Below are positions 36,956 through 51,254 of a stretch of 64,000 bases of DNA, in pieces. Under the pieces are notes generated by a model. It was given only the letters and a program-made list of their open reading frames with translations, was not told the origin of the DNA and ran no database searches. Every line of letters starts with the position of its first letter. Position 1 is the first letter of the stretch. Source of the DNA: Quillaja saponaria (Eukaryota; Streptophyta; Magnoliopsida; Fabales; Quillajaceae); assembly GCA_029379385.1 (NCBI GenBank), contig CM055611.1, positions 15,508,062-15,572,061 on the forward strand. The letters run 5' to 3'. The position numbers and the translations under genes were made by a program.

Positions 36956-38535
36956 TGATGTTTAATATTTTAGTTAATAAAATAAATATTGTTCTCACTA
37001 AAAATATAAGTTAAATTAGGAAAAAGTTTGTCAATGCTCTAACAGACTATATTATATTCATTATGTCTTCTCCACCAATAAAAGAAAAAGTAATTTTATT
37101 TTTCAATTTAACAATTGTAAAACAAGTAAATGAGTTAAAAGAAAAGCCCAATTAGATAGGATGAAGTGTTGCTTTCCAAAGTAGTTGGAGTCTTGGATAA
37201 TGGACTTTAACATAACATCCAAAACAGTCCAAATCGGAAACATGGTGGGTCCTCGACAATTACATGCATGAAATTCAAATTATTATATCTACTCACATAA
37301 ATTAAATATTTTTAGAAAATTAAAAATTTTAAAAAATTTAGCTTCTTAATAATTATCTACTTCCCTTCCACTTATACACAAACTTATCTTTTATTTTTTA
37401 AATATAACTCAAAAATTTAATAATACACCTTATATATATATATATATATATGTATGTATAAACATAAAAGTTGGCATGAGGCCCATGGATGTGACTAGCA
37501 TTTAATTGTATATTAAATTAGGATAAAGGTGTTGTAATCATCTTTACACCATTTATAGCCAAGGTGGAGCCACAAAGGAATGGATAAACTGATCCCACTT
37601 ATTAAGAAAAGAAAAGAAAAGATATATATATCTCTATATACATATATATATGTATGGAGTTTAATATTTTAGTTAATAAAATAAATGTTGATCACACTAA
37701 TAATATGAGTTAAATTAGGAAAGAATTTGTGAATGTACTAGTAGACTTTATTACATTCATTATGCCTTCTCTACTAATAAAAACAAGAAATAAATTTTAT
37801 TTTTTTATTTAACAATTATAGAACATGAAAATAAGTTAAAAGAAAAGACTAATTAGGTAGACTGAAGTGTTGCTTTCCAAAGTAGTTGGAGTCTTGGATA
37901 ATGGACTTTAACATAACATCCTAAACAGTCCGAATCGGAAACATGGTGGGTCCTCCACAATTACATGCATGAAATTCAAATTATTATATCTACTCACATA
38001 AATTAAATATTTTTACAAAAATAAAAAATAAAAAAAATTTAACTTCTTAAAAATTATCTACTTCCCTATTGCTTATACACAAACTTATCTTTTATTTTCA
38101 CATATGACTCAAAAATTTAATAATACATCTTATATACATATATATATATATATAGACATAATAGTTAGCATGAAGCCAGTGGATGTGACTAGCATTTAAT
38201 TGTATATTAAATTAGGATAAAGGTGTTGTAATCATCTTTACACCTTTTATTGCCAAGGCAGAGCCACAAAGGAATGTATAAATTGATCTCACTCATTAAA
38301 AAAAGAAAAGAAGAAAGATATATTTATATATATGTATTTATATGGTGTTTAATATTTTAGTTAATTAAATATATTTTGATCTCACTAAAAATATGAGTTA
38401 AATTAGGAAAAAATTTGTCAATGTACTAATGGACTATATTATATTCATTATGTCTTCTCTGCCTATTAAAAAAAATAAAGTAATTTTATTTTTCAATTTA
38501 ACAATTCTAAAACAAGTTAATGAGTTAGAAGAAAA

Positions 38536-39686
38536 GCCCAATTAGATAGGTTGAGGTGTTGCTTTCCAATGTAATTGGAGTCTTGGATGATGGATTTTAA
38601 CATAACATTCAAAACAGTCCGAATCGGACACATTTTGGATCGTCGACAATTACATGGATGAAATTCAAATTATTATATCTACTCACATATATTAAATATT
38701 TTTGTAAAATTAAAAAATAAAGAAAATTTAACTTCTTAATAATTATCTACTTCCCTTCCGCTTATACAAAAACTTATCTTTTATTTTTTAAATATGACTC
38801 AAAAATTTAATAATACACCTTATGTACAGATATATATATATATATATATTGAGACATAATAGTTGGCATGAGGCCCGTGGATGTGAGTAGCATTTAATTG
38901 TATATTAAGTTAGGATAAAGGTGTTGTAATCATTTTTACACCTTTTATTGTCAAGGCGGAGCCACAAAAAGAATGGAAAAACTAATCTCACTCATTAAAA
39001 AAAAAAAAAATTGTATATTTAAATATATATATGGTGTTTAATATTTTAGTTAATGAAATAAATATTGATCTCACAAAAATATGAGTTAAATGTGGAAAAT
39101 TTTTGTCAATGTACTAAAAGACTATATTATATTCATTATGTCTTCTCTACCAATAAAAAAAGTAATTTTATTTTTCAATTTAACAATTATAAAACAAGTA
39201 AATGAGTTAGAAGAAAAGTCCAATTAGGCAGGCTGAAGTGTTGCTTTCCAAAGTAGTTGGAGTCTTGGATAATGGACTTTAACATAACATCCAAAACAGT
39301 TCGAATCGGACACATGGTGGGTCATTGACAACATGCATGAAATTATAATTATTATATCTACTCACATAAATTTAATATTTTTGTAAAATTAAAAAATAAA
39401 GAAAATTTAACTTCTTAATAATTATCTACTTCCCTTCCACTTATACACTAACTTATATTTTATTTTTTAAATATGACTCAAAAATTTAATAATACACCTT
39501 ATGTACAGATATATATATATATATATATAGAAATAATAGTTGGCATGAGGCCTGTGGATGTGACTAGCATTTAATTGTATATTAAATTAAGATAAAAGTG
39601 CTGTAATCATCTTTACACCTTTTATTGCCAAGGCGGAGCCACAAAGGGATGGATAAACTGATCTCACTCATTAAAAAAAAAAAAAG

Positions 39687-39754
<68 letters not shown>

Positions 39755-42236
39755 TGTTTTATATTTTAGTTAATAAAGCAAAGATTGAACTCACTAAAAA
39801 TATGAGTTATATTAGGAAAAAATTTGTCAATGTACTCGTAGACTATATTGTATTCATTATGTCTACTCTACCAATAAAAAAAAAAAACAAAAGTAATTAT
39901 ATTTTTCAAATTAAAAATTATAAAACAAGTAAATGAGTTAAAAGAAAAGCCCAATTAGACGGGCTGAAGTATTGCTTTCCAAAGTAGTTGGAGTCTTGGA
40001 TAATGGACTTTAACATAACATCCAAAATAGTCCGAATTGGAAACATGGTTGGTCCCCGACAATTACATGCATGAAATTCAAATTATTATATCTTCTCACA
40101 AAAATTAAATATTTTTGCAAAATTAAAAAACTAAAGAAAATTTAGCTTCTTAATAATTATTTACTTCCCTTCCTCTTATACACAAACTTATCATTTATTT
40201 TTAAATATGACTCAAAAATTTAATAATATACATATATATATATATATATAGACATAATAGTTGGCACGAAGCCCGTGGATGTGACTAGTATTTAATTGTA
40301 TATTAAATTAGGATAAAGGTGTTGTAATCATCTCTACACCTTTTATTGCAAAGGCGGAGCCACAAAGGAATGGATAAACTGATCTCACTCATTAAAAAAA
40401 TAAAAAAAAGAAGATATATTTATATGGTGTTTAATATTTTTGTTAATAAAATATATTTTGATCTCACTAAAAATATGAGTTAAATTAGGAAAAAATTTGT
40501 CAATGTACTAATGGACTATATTATATTCATTATGTCTTCTCTACCGATAAAAAAAAGAAAGTAATTTTATTTTTCAATTTAACAATTGTAAAACAAGTTA
40601 ATGAGTTAGAAGAAAGCCCAATTAGACAGGTTGAAGTGTTGCTTTCCAATGTGATTGGAGTCTTGGATAATGGACTTTAACATAAAATCCAAAACAGTCC
40701 GAATTGGACACATGGTGGATCGTTGACAATTACATGCATGAAATTCAAATTATTATATCTACTCACATAAATTAAATATGTTTGTAAAATTAAAAAATAA
40801 AGAAAATTTAACTTCTTAAAAATTATCTACTTCCCTCCTGCTTATACACAAACTTATATTTTATGTTTTAAATATGACTCAAAAATTTAATAATACACCT
40901 TATGTATAGATATATATATATAGACATAATAGTTGGCATGAGGCCCGTGATGTGACTAGCATTTAATTGTATATTAAATTAGGATATAATTGTTGTAATC
41001 ATCTTTACACCTTTTATTGCCAAGGCGGAGCCACAAAAAGAATGGATAAACTGATCTCACTCATTAAAATAAAAAGAAAAAAAGATGTGTATATTTAAAT
41101 ATATATATGGTGTTTAATATTTTAGTTAATAAAATAAATATTGATCTCACAAAAATATGAGTTAAATGTGGAATTTTTTTGTCAATGTACTAAAAGACTA
41201 TATTATATTCATTATGTCTTCTCTACCAATAAAAAAAGTAATTTTATTTTTCAATTTAACAATTATAAAACAAGTAAATGAGTTAAAAGAAAAGTCCAAT
41301 TAGGTAGGCTGAAGTGTTGCTTTCTAAAGTAGTTGGAGTCTTGGATAATGGACTTTAACATAACATCCAAAACAGTTCGAATCGGACATGCATGAAATTA
41401 TAATTATTATATCTACTCACATAAATTTAATATTTTTGAAAAATTAAAAAATAAAGAAAATTTAACTTCTTAATAATTATCTACTTCCCTTCCGCTTATA
41501 CACAAACTTATATTTTATTTTTTAAATATGACTCAAAAATTTAATAATACACCTTATGTACAGATATATATATATATATATATAGAAATAATAGTTGGCA
41601 TGAGGCTTGTGGATGTGACTAGCGTTTAATTGTATATTAAATTAAGAAAAAAGTGTTGTAATCATCTTTACACCTTTTATTGCCAAGGCGGAGCCACAAA
41701 GGAATGGATAAACTGATCTCACTCATTAAAAAAAAAAAAAAAAGGTTATATATATATATGTTGTTTTATATTTTAGTTAATAAAGCAAAGATTGAACTCA
41801 CTAAAATTATGAGTTATATTAGGAAAAAATTTGTCAATGTACTAATAGACTATATTGTATTCATTATGTCTACTCTACTAATAAAAAAAGAAAAGAAAGT
41901 AATTATATTTTTCAAATTAAAAATTATAACAAGTAAATGGTTTAAAAGAAAGGCCCAATTAGGCAGGCTGAAGTGGTTCTTTCCAAAGTAGTTGGAGTCT
42001 TTGATAACAGACTTTAACATAACAGCCAAAACAGTTCCAATCGGAAACATGGTGGGTCCTCGACAATTACATGCATGAAAATTCAAATTATTATATCTAC
42101 TCACATAAATTAAATATTCTTACAAAAATTAAAAAAAAAAAATTTAACTTCTTAATAATTATCGACTTCCGTTCAGCTTATACACAAACTTATTATTATT
42201 TTTTAACATATGACTCAAAAATTTAATAATACACCT

Positions 42237-42278
<42 letters not shown>

Positions 42279-42616
42279 TAATAGTTAGTATGAGGCCCGT
42301 GGATGTGACTAGCATTTAATTGTATATTAAATTAGGATAAAGGTGTTGTAATCATCTTTACACGTTTTATTGACGGATAAACTAATCTCACTCATTAAAA
42401 AAAAGAGTATATATATATATATATATGGTGTTTAACATTTTTGTTAATAAAATAAATATTGAACTCACTAAAAATATGAGTTAAATTAGAAAAAAATTTG
42501 TCCATGTATAATAGACTATATTATATATATTATGTCTTCTCTATCAATAAAAAAAAAGAAAGAAATTTTTTTTTCAATTTAACAATTATAAAACAAGTAA
42601 ATTAGTTTAAAGAAAA
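38536..42616 (+). repeat. Three-unit higher-order repeat (units 5-7 and 8-10)
   Basis: Units 5 and 8 share CCAATGT(A/G)ATTGGAG. Units 5 and 8 also end alike (ATGAGTTAAATGTGGAA, then GTACTAAAAGAC). Units 6 and 9 share ATGCATGAAATTATAATTAT. Units 6 and 9 end with GTTTTATATTTTAGTTAATA and AGCAAAGATTGAACTCAC. Equivalent points are ~2.0-2.08 kb apart. A three-unit block was therefore duplicated as a whole. Confidence 0.75.
39699..39752. repeat. Long (AT)n tract inside array unit 6
   Basis: About 54 bases of pure AT in the second AT zone of the unit. Other long tracts in the array are at ~36920-36951, ~44240-44286 and 47875-47930. Confidence 0.9.
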
Positions 42617-44244
42617 GCCCAATTAGGCAAGCTGAAGTGTTGCTTTCCAAAGTAGTTGGAGTCTTGAATAATGGACTTTAATATAACATCCGATACAATC
42701 TAAATCGGAAACATTGTGGGTCCTCGACAATTACATGCATGAAATTCAAATTATTATAACTACTCACGTAAATTAAATATTTTAGAAAATTAAAAATTTC
42801 TTAATAATTATCTACTTCCCTTCCGCTTATACAAATACGTATGTTTTATTTTTTAAATAAGACCCAAAAATTTAATAATACACCTTATATATATATATAT
42901 ATATAATAGTTGGCATGAGACCCGTGGATGTGAGTAGCATTTAATTGAAAATTAAATTAGGATAAATGTGTGGTAATCATCTTTACACCTTTTATTGCAA
43001 AGGCGGAGCCACAAAGTAATGGATAAAGTGATCTCACTCATTAAAAAAGAAGAAGAAAGATATATTATTAGATGGTGTTTAATATTTTGGATAATAAAAT
43101 AAATATTGATCTCACTTAAAATATGTGTTAAATTTGGAAAAAAATTTGTCAATGTACTAACAGACTATATTTTATTCATTATGTCTTCTCTACCAATAAA
43201 AAAAAGAAACTAATATTATTTTTCAATTTAACAATTATAAAACAAGTACATGAGTTATGAAAAAAGCCCAATTAGACGGGTTGAAGTGTTGCTTTCCAAA
43301 GTAGTTGGAGTCTTGGATAAAGGAGTCTAACATAACATCCAAAACAGTCCGAATTGGACACATGGTCGGTCATCGACAATTACATGAAATTCAAATTATT
43401 ATATCTACTCACATAAATTAAATATTTCTACAAAATTAAAAAATAAAGAAAATATAACTTTTAATAATTATTTACTTCCTTACCGCTTATACATAAACTT
43501 ATCTTTTATTTTTTAAATATGACTCAAAAATTTAATAATACACCTTATATACATAAATATATATATATATATATAGACATAATAGTTGGCATGAGGCCTG
43601 TGGATGTGACTTGACTAGCATTTAATTGTATATGAAATCAGGATAATGGCGTTGTAATCATCTTTACACCTTTTATTGCCAAGGCAAAGCCACAAAGGCG
43701 TGGATAAACTGATACTACTCATTGAAAAAATATATATATATATGTAAATGTATATAACTATGGTGTTTGATATTTTAGTTAATACAATAAATATTGATCT
43801 CACAAAAAAATTGAGTTAAATTAAGAAAAAATTTGTCAATGTACTAATAGACTATATTATATTCATTATTTCTTCTTTACCAAAAAAAAAAATGAAATTA
43901 ATTTTATTTTTCAATTTAACAATTATAAAACAAGTAAATGAGTTAAAAGAAAAGCCCAATTAGGCAGGCTGAAGTGTTGCTTTCCAAAGTAGTTGGAGTC
44001 TTGGATAATGGACTTTAATATAACATCCGATACAATCTAAATCGGAAACATTTTGGGTCCTCGACAATTACATGCATGAAATTCAAATTATTATAACTAC
44101 TCACATAAATTAAATATTTTTAGAAAATTAAAAATTAAAAAAATTTAATTTCTGAATAATTATCTACTTCCATTCCACTTATACAAATATGTATCTTTTA
44201 TTTTTTAAATAAGACCCAAAAATTTAATAATACACCTTTTATAA

Positions 44245-44282
<38 letters not shown>

Positions 44283-44936
44283 ATATTGCCATAATAGTTG
44301 GCATGAGGCCCGTGGATGTGACTAGCATTTAATTGAAAATTAAATTAGGATAAATGTGTGGTAATCATCTTTACACCTTTTATTGCAAAAGCGGAGCCAC
44401 AAAGTAATGGATAAAGTGATCTCACTAATTAAAAAAAAAGAAAAAGATATATATATATATATGGTGTTTAATATTTTGTATAATAAAATAAATATTGATC
44501 TCACTTAAAATATAAGTTAAATTTGGAAAAAATTTGTCAATGTGCTAACAGACTATATTTTATTCATTATGTCTTCTCGACCAATAAAAAAAAGAAACTA
44601 ATATTATTTTTCAATTTAACAATTATAAAACAAGTACATGAGTTATTAAAAAAAGCCCAATTAGACAGGCTGGAGTGTGCTTTCCAAAGTAGTTGGAGTC
44701 TTGGATAAAGGAGTTTAACTTAACATCCAAAATAGTCCGAAATGGACACATGGTCGGTCATCGACAATTACATGCCTGAAATTCAAATTATTATATCTAC
44801 TCATATAAATTAAATATTTATGCAAAATTAAAAAATAAAGAAAATATAACTTCTTAATAATTATTTACTTCCCTTCCGCTTATACCCAAACTTATCTTTT
44901 ATTTTTTAAATATGACCCAAAAATTTAATAATACAC

Positions 44937-44972
<36 letters not shown>

Positions 44973-45339
44973 TAATAGTTGGCATGAGGCCCGTGGATGT
45001 GACTAGCATTTAATTGAATATGAAATCAGGATAAAGGTGTTGTAATCATCTTTACACCTTTTATTGCCAAGGCAGAGCCACAAAGGCGTGGATAAACTGA
45101 TACTACTCATTGAAAATATATATATATATGTAAATTTATATAACTATGGTGTTTGATATTTTAGTTAATACAATAAATATTGATCTCACTAAAAATATGA
45201 GTTAAATTAAGAAAAAATTTGTCAATGTACTAATAGACTATATTATATTCATTATGTCTTCTCTACCAAAAAAAAAAATGAAATTAATTTTATTTTTCAA
45301 TTTGACAATTATAAAACAAGTAAATGAGTTAAAAGTAAA
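42617..45339 (+). repeat. Two-unit higher-order repeat (units 11-12 and 13-14)
   Basis: Units 11 and 13 share the unusual ACATCCGATACAATCTAAAT. Units 12 and 14 share GGATAAAGGAGT and GACACATGGTCGGTCATCGA. Units 12, 14 and the distant unit 1 also share TGGTGTTTGATATTTTAGTT with AATACAATAAAT. A two-unit block of ~1.35-1.4 kb was copied. Confidence 0.75.
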
Positions 45340-47872
45340 GCCCAATTAGGCAGGCTGAAGTGTTGCTTTCCAAAGTAGTTGGAGTCTTGGATAATAGACT
45401 TTAACATAATATCCAAAACAGTCCGAATCAGAAACATTGGGGGTTGTTGACAATTACATGCATGAAATTCAAATTATTATAACTATTCACATAAATTTAA
45501 TATTTTCCAAAACTAAAAACTAAAGAAAATTTAACTTCTTAATAATTATCTACTTTTCTTCCGCTTATACACAAACTTATATGTTATTTTTTAAATATGA
45601 CTCAGAAATTTAATAATACACCTTATATATATATATAGACATAATAGTTGGCATGAAGCCCGTGGATGTGACTAGCATTTAATTGTATATTAAATTAGGA
45701 TAAATGTGTTGTAATCATCTTTACAGCTCTTATTGCCAAGGTGGAGCCACAAAGGAATGGACAAACTGATCTCATTGATTAAAAAAAGAAGACGATATAT
45801 ATATATATATATGGTGTTTAATATTTTAGTTAATAAAATAAATATTGATCTCACTAAAAATATGAGTTAAATTAAGAAAAAATTTGTCAATGTACTAATA
45901 GACTATATTATATTCATTATGTCTTCTCCACCAATAAAAAAAAGAAAGTAATTTTATTTTTCAATTTCACAATTATAAAACAAGTAAATGATTTAAAAGA
46001 AAAGCCCAATTAGACGGGCTGAAGTGTTGCTTTCCAAAGTATTTGGAGTCTTGGATAATGGACTTTAACATAACATCCAAAACAGTCCGAATTGGAAACA
46101 TGGTTGGTCCCTGTCAATTACATGCATGAAATTCAAATTATTATATCTACTCACATAAATTTAATATTTTTACAAAATTAAAAAACTAAAGAAAATTTAA
46201 CTTCTTAATAATTATTTACTTCCCTTCCGCTTACACACAAACTTATCATTTATTTTTTAAATATGACTCAAAAATCTAATAATACACCTTATATATATAT
46301 ATACGTGTATTTTTATAGACATAATAGTTGGCATGAGGCCTGTGGATGTGACTAGTATGCCAACTATTTAATTGTATATGAAATCAGGATAATGGTGTTG
46401 TAATCATCTTTACACCTTTTATTGCCAAGGCGGAGCCACAAAGGAATGGATAAACTGATCTCACTAACTTAAAAAAAAGAAAAAGAAAGGATATATATAT
46501 ATATATATATGGTGATTAATATTTTAGATAATAAAATAAATATTGATCTCACTTAAAATATGAGTTAAATTTTGGAAAAATTTGTTAATGTACTAACAGA
46601 CTATATTTTATTCATTACGTCTTCTCTGCTAATAAAAAAAATAAAGTAATTTTATTTTTCAATTTAACAATTATAAAACAAATAAATGAGTTAAAAGAAA
46701 AGCCCAATTGGGCAAGCTGAAGTGTTGCTTTCCAAAGTAGTTGGAGTCTTGGATAATGGACTTTAACGTAACATCCTAAACACTTCGAATTGGAAACATG
46801 GTTTTTTCTCGACAATTACATGCATGAAATTCAAATTATTATATCTACTCACATAAATTAAATATTTTTGTAAAAAAATAAAAAATAAAAAATAAAAAGA
46901 TTTAACTTCTTAAGAATTATCTACTTCCCTTTTGCTTATAAAAAAGCTGATCTTTTATTTTTTAAATGTGACTCAAAAATTTAATAATACACCTTATATA
47001 CGTATATATATATATATATTTATAAAGACATAATAGTTGGCATGAGGCCCGTGAATGTGACTAGCATTTAATTGTATATTAAATTAGGATAAAGGTGTTG
47101 TAATCATCTTTAAACCTTTTCTTGCAGAGGCGGACCCACAAAGTAATGGATAAACTAATCTCACTCATTAAAAAAAAAAAAAAAGGATATATATATGGTG
47201 TTTAATATTTTAGTTAATAAAAAAAATATTGATCTCGCTAAAATTATAAGTTAAATTAGGAAAAAATTTGTCAATGTACTAATAGACTATATGATATTCA
47301 TTATGTCTTCTCTACCAATAAAAAAAAGAAAGTGAATTTATTTTTCAATTTAACAATTATAAAACAAGTAAATGAGTTAAAAGAAAAGCCCAATTAGGCA
47401 AGATGAAGTGTTGCTTTCCAAAGTAGTTGGAGGCTTGCATAATGGACTTTAACATAACATCCTAAATAGTCCAAATCAGAAACATGGTGTGTACTCGACA
47501 ATTACATGCATGAAATTCAAATTATTATATCTACTCAAATAAATTAAATATTTTTACAAAAAAAAAAAAAAATAATAATAATTTAACTTCTTAATAATTA
47601 TCTACTTCCCTTTCGCCTATACACAAACTTATTTGTTATTTTTTAAATATGACTCAAAAATTTAATAATACACCTTATATACATACATACATATATATAT
47701 ATATATATTTATATAGACATAATAGTTGGCATGAGGCCATGGATGTGACTAGCATTTAATTGTATATTAAATTAGGATAAAGGTGTTGTAATCATCTTTA
47801 CACCTTTTATTGCCAAGACGGAGCCACAAAGGAATGGACAAACTGATCTCACTCATTAAAAAGAAAAAGAAA

Positions 47873-47874
<2 letters not shown>

Positions 47875-47930
<56 letters not shown>
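47875..47930. repeat. Long (AT)n tract inside array unit 18
   Basis: Fifty-six bases of pure AT at the second AT zone of the unit, immediately before GGTGTTTAAT. It explains why this unit is the longest (734 bp). Confidence 0.9.
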
Positions 47931-47932
<2 letters not shown>

Positions 47933-48780
47933 TGTTTAATATTTTAGTTGATAAAATAAATATTGATCCCACTAAAAATATAAGTTCAATTATGAAAAAA
48001 TTTGTCAATGTACTAATAGACTATATTATATTCATTATGTCTTCTTTACCAATAAAAAAAAGAAAGTCATTTTATTTTTCAATTTAACAATTATAAAACA
48101 AGTAAATGAGTTAAAAGAAAAGCCCAATTAGACAGGCTGAAGTGTTGATTTCCAAAGTAGTTGGAGTCTTGGATAATGGACTTTAACATAACATCCAAAA
48201 CAGTTCGAATAGGACACATGGTAGGTCCTCAACAATTACATGCATGAAATTCAAATTATTGTATCTACTCACATAAATGAAATATTTTAAGAAAAATAAA
48301 AAATAAAAGAAAATTTAACTTCTTAATAATTATCTACTTCCCTTCTGCTTATACACAAACTTATCATTTATTTTTTAAATATGACTCAAAAATTTAATAA
48401 TGCACCTTATATACATATATATATATATAGACATAATAGTTGGCATGAGGCCCGTGGATGTGACTAGCATTTAATTGTATATGAAATCAGGATAAAGGTG
48501 TTGTAATCATCTTTACACCTTTTATTGCCAAGGCAGAGCCACAAAGGAGTGGATAAACTGATCTCACTCACTTAAAAAAAAAAAAAAAATATGGTGTTAA
48601 TATTTTAGTTAATAGAATAAATATTGATCTCACTAAAAATATGAGTTAAATTAGGAAAAAATTTGTCAATGTACTAATAGACTATATTATATTCATTATG
48701 TCTTCTCTACCAATAAAAAAAAAAGTAATTTTATTTTTCAATTTAACAATTATAAAACAAGTAAATGAGTTAAAAGAAAA

Positions 48781-50505
48781 GCCCAATTAGGCAAGCTGAA
48801 GTGTTGCTTTCCAAATTAGTTGTAATCTTGGATAATGGAATTTAACATAACATCCAAAACAGTCTGAATCGGAAACATGGTGGGTCCTCGACAATTACAT
48901 GCATGAAATTCAAATTATTATACCTACTCACTTAAATTAAATATTTTTACAAAAATATAAATAAAAAAAATTGAACTTGTTAATAATTATATACTTCCCT
49001 TCCGCTTATACACAAACTTATCTTTTCTTTTTTAAATATGACTAAAAAATTTAATAATACATCATATATATATATATATAGACATAATAGTTCGCATGAG
49101 GCCCGTGGATGTGACTAGCATTTGATTGTATATTACATTAGGATAAAGGTGTTGTAATAATCTTTACAGCTTTTATTGCCAAGGCAGAGCCACAAAGGAG
49201 TGGATAAACTGATCTCACACAATTAAAATAAAATAAAATATGGTGTTTAATATTTTAGTTAATAAATCTCACTAAAAATATGAGTTAAATTAGGAAAAAA
49301 TTTGTCAATGTACTAATAGACTATATTATATTCATTATGTCTTCTCTACCAATAAAAAAAAAAGTAATTTTATTTTTCAATTTAACAATTATAAAACAAG
49401 TAAATGAGTTAAAAGAAAAGCCCAATTAGGCAAGCTGAAGTGTTGCTTTCCAAATTAGTTGTAATCTTGGATAATGGAATTTAACATAACATCCAAAACA
49501 GTCTGAATCGGAAACATGGTGGGTCCTCGACAATTACATGCATGAAATTCAAATTATTATACCTACTCACTTAAATTAAATATTTTTACAAAAATATAAA
49601 TAAAAAAAATTGAACTTGTTAATAATTATATACTTCCCTTCCGCTTATACACAAACTTATCTTTTCTTTTTTAAATATGACTAAAAAATTTAATAATACA
49701 TCATATATATATATATATAGACATAATAGTTCGCATGAGGCCCGTGGATGTGACTAGCATTTGATTGTATATTACATTAGGATAAAGGTGTTGTAATAAT
49801 CTTTACAGCTTTTATTGCCAAGGCAGAGCCACAAAGGAGTGGATAAACTGATCTCACACAATTAAAATAAAATAAAATATGGTGTTTAATATTTTAGTTA
49901 ATAAATCTCACTAAAAATATGAGTTAAATTAGGAAAAAATTTGTCAATGTACTAATAGACTATATTATATTCATTATGTCTTCTCTACCAATAAAAAAAA
50001 GTAATTTTATTTTTCAATTTAACAATTATAAAACAAGTAAATGAGTTGAAAGAAAATCCCAATTAGGCAAGCTGAAGTGTTGCTTTCCAAATTAGTTGTA
50101 ATCTTGGATAATGGAATTTAACATAACATCCAAAACAGTCCGAATCGGAAACATGGTGGGTCCTCGACAATTACATGCATGAAATTCAAATTATTATACC
50201 TACTCACTTAAATTAAATATTTTTACAAAAATATAAAATAAAAAAAATTTAACTTGTTAATAATTATCTACTTCCCTTCCGCTTATACACAAACTTATCT
50301 TTTCTTTTTTAAATATGACTAAAAAATTTAATAATACAGCATATATATATATATATATAGACGTAATAATTCGCATGAGGCCCGTGGATGTGACTAGCAT
50401 TTAATTGTATATTACATTAGGATAAAGGTGTTGTAATAATCTTTACAGCTTTTATTGCCATGGTAGAGCCACAAAGGAATGGATAAACTGATCTCACTCA
50501 TTAAA

Positions 50506-50539
<34 letters not shown>

Positions 50540-50736
50540 TTATATGATGTTTAATATTTTAGTTAGTAAAATAAATATTGGTCTCACTAAAAATATGAGT
50601 TAAATTAGGAAAAAAATTGTCATTGTACTAATTGACTATATTATATTAATTATATCTTCTCTACATATAAAAAATAAAAAGTAATTTTATTTTTCAATTT
50701 AGCAATTATAAAACAAGTAAATGAGTTAAAAGAAAA
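48781..50736 (+). repeat. Recently homogenised units 20-22
   Basis: Units 20 (639 bp) and 21 (637 bp) appear identical over nearly their whole length, including rare variants such as TTAGTTGTAATCTTGG, AACTTGTTAATAATTATATA and ATAGTTCGCATGAGG. Unit 22 shares most of these. The single-unit period and near identity point to very recent duplication or gene conversion. Confidence 0.85.
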
Positions 50737-51254
50737 GCCCAATTGGGAAAGTTGAAGTGTTGCTTTCCAAAGTAGTTGGAGTCTTGGATAATGGAATTTA
50801 ACATAACATCCAAAACAGTCCGAATCGGAAACATGGTGGGTCCTTGACAATTACATGCATGAAATTCAAATTATTATATGTACTCACTTAAATTAAATAT
50901 TTTTACAAAAATATAAAGTAAAAAAAAATTGAACTTGTTAATAATTATCTACTTCCCTTCCGCGTATACACAAACTTATCTTTTATTTTTTAAATATGAC
51001 TCAAATTTAATAATACACTTTATTTACACACATATATATATACATATACATATATATATATATATGGTGTTTAATATTTTATTTAATAAAATAAATATTG
51101 ATCTCACTAAAAATATGAGTTAAATTAGGATAAAATTTGTCAATGTACTAATAGACTATATTATATTCATTATGTCTTCTCTACCAATAAAAAAAGAAAG
51201 TAATTTTATTTTTCAATTGAACAATTATAAAACAAGTAAATGAGTTAAAAGAAA
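50737..51254 (+). repeat. Last array unit, internally deleted
   Basis: Unit 23 is 518 bp. It goes straight from the first (TA)n tract to GGTGTTTAATATTTTATTTA, missing the segment with the GTGGATGTGACTAGC and GCGGAGCCACAAAGG words. The deletion joins the two AT tracts of the unit. Confidence 0.8.

Larger units (their letters stand above)
35754..51254 (+). repeat. Satellite-like array: 23 units of ~680 bp
   Basis: Unit starts, taken at GCCCAATTAGGCAGGCTG-like words: 35754, 36464, 37146, 37847, 38536, 39218, 39949, 40616, 41294, 41953, 42617, 43266, 43954, 44655, 45340, 46004, 46702, 47388, 48122, 48781, 49420, 50057, 50737. Each unit runs in order: AGTAGTTGGAGTCTTGGATA; CGACAATTACATGCATGAAA; TACTTCCCTTCCGCTTATAC; a first (TA)n; ATGAGGCCCGTGGATGTGAC; GGCGGAGCCACAAAGGAATG; a second A-rich/(TA)n zone; GGTGTTTAATATTTTAGTTA; a TATTCATTATGTCTTCTCTA segment; and the end GAGTTAAAAGAAAA. 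Length differences come mainly from the AT tracts. The array starts and ends at the same unit boundary. No coding capacity is conserved between units, so it is not a gene cluster. I do not recognise the unit as a named satellite. Confidence 0.95.

Noticed and set aside
39751..51123. Several 60-100-residue frames inside the array (e.g. 41680-41991, 46615-46815, 50650-50850)
   Set aside because: They arise from the repeat unit, appear in only some units, and are broken by single-base differences in others, so there is no coding constraint.
35754..51254. CRISPR-like or gene-cluster interpretation of the array
   Set aside because: Units are ~680 bp, directly adjoining, without spacers, and in plant-type DNA; it is a tandem satellite.
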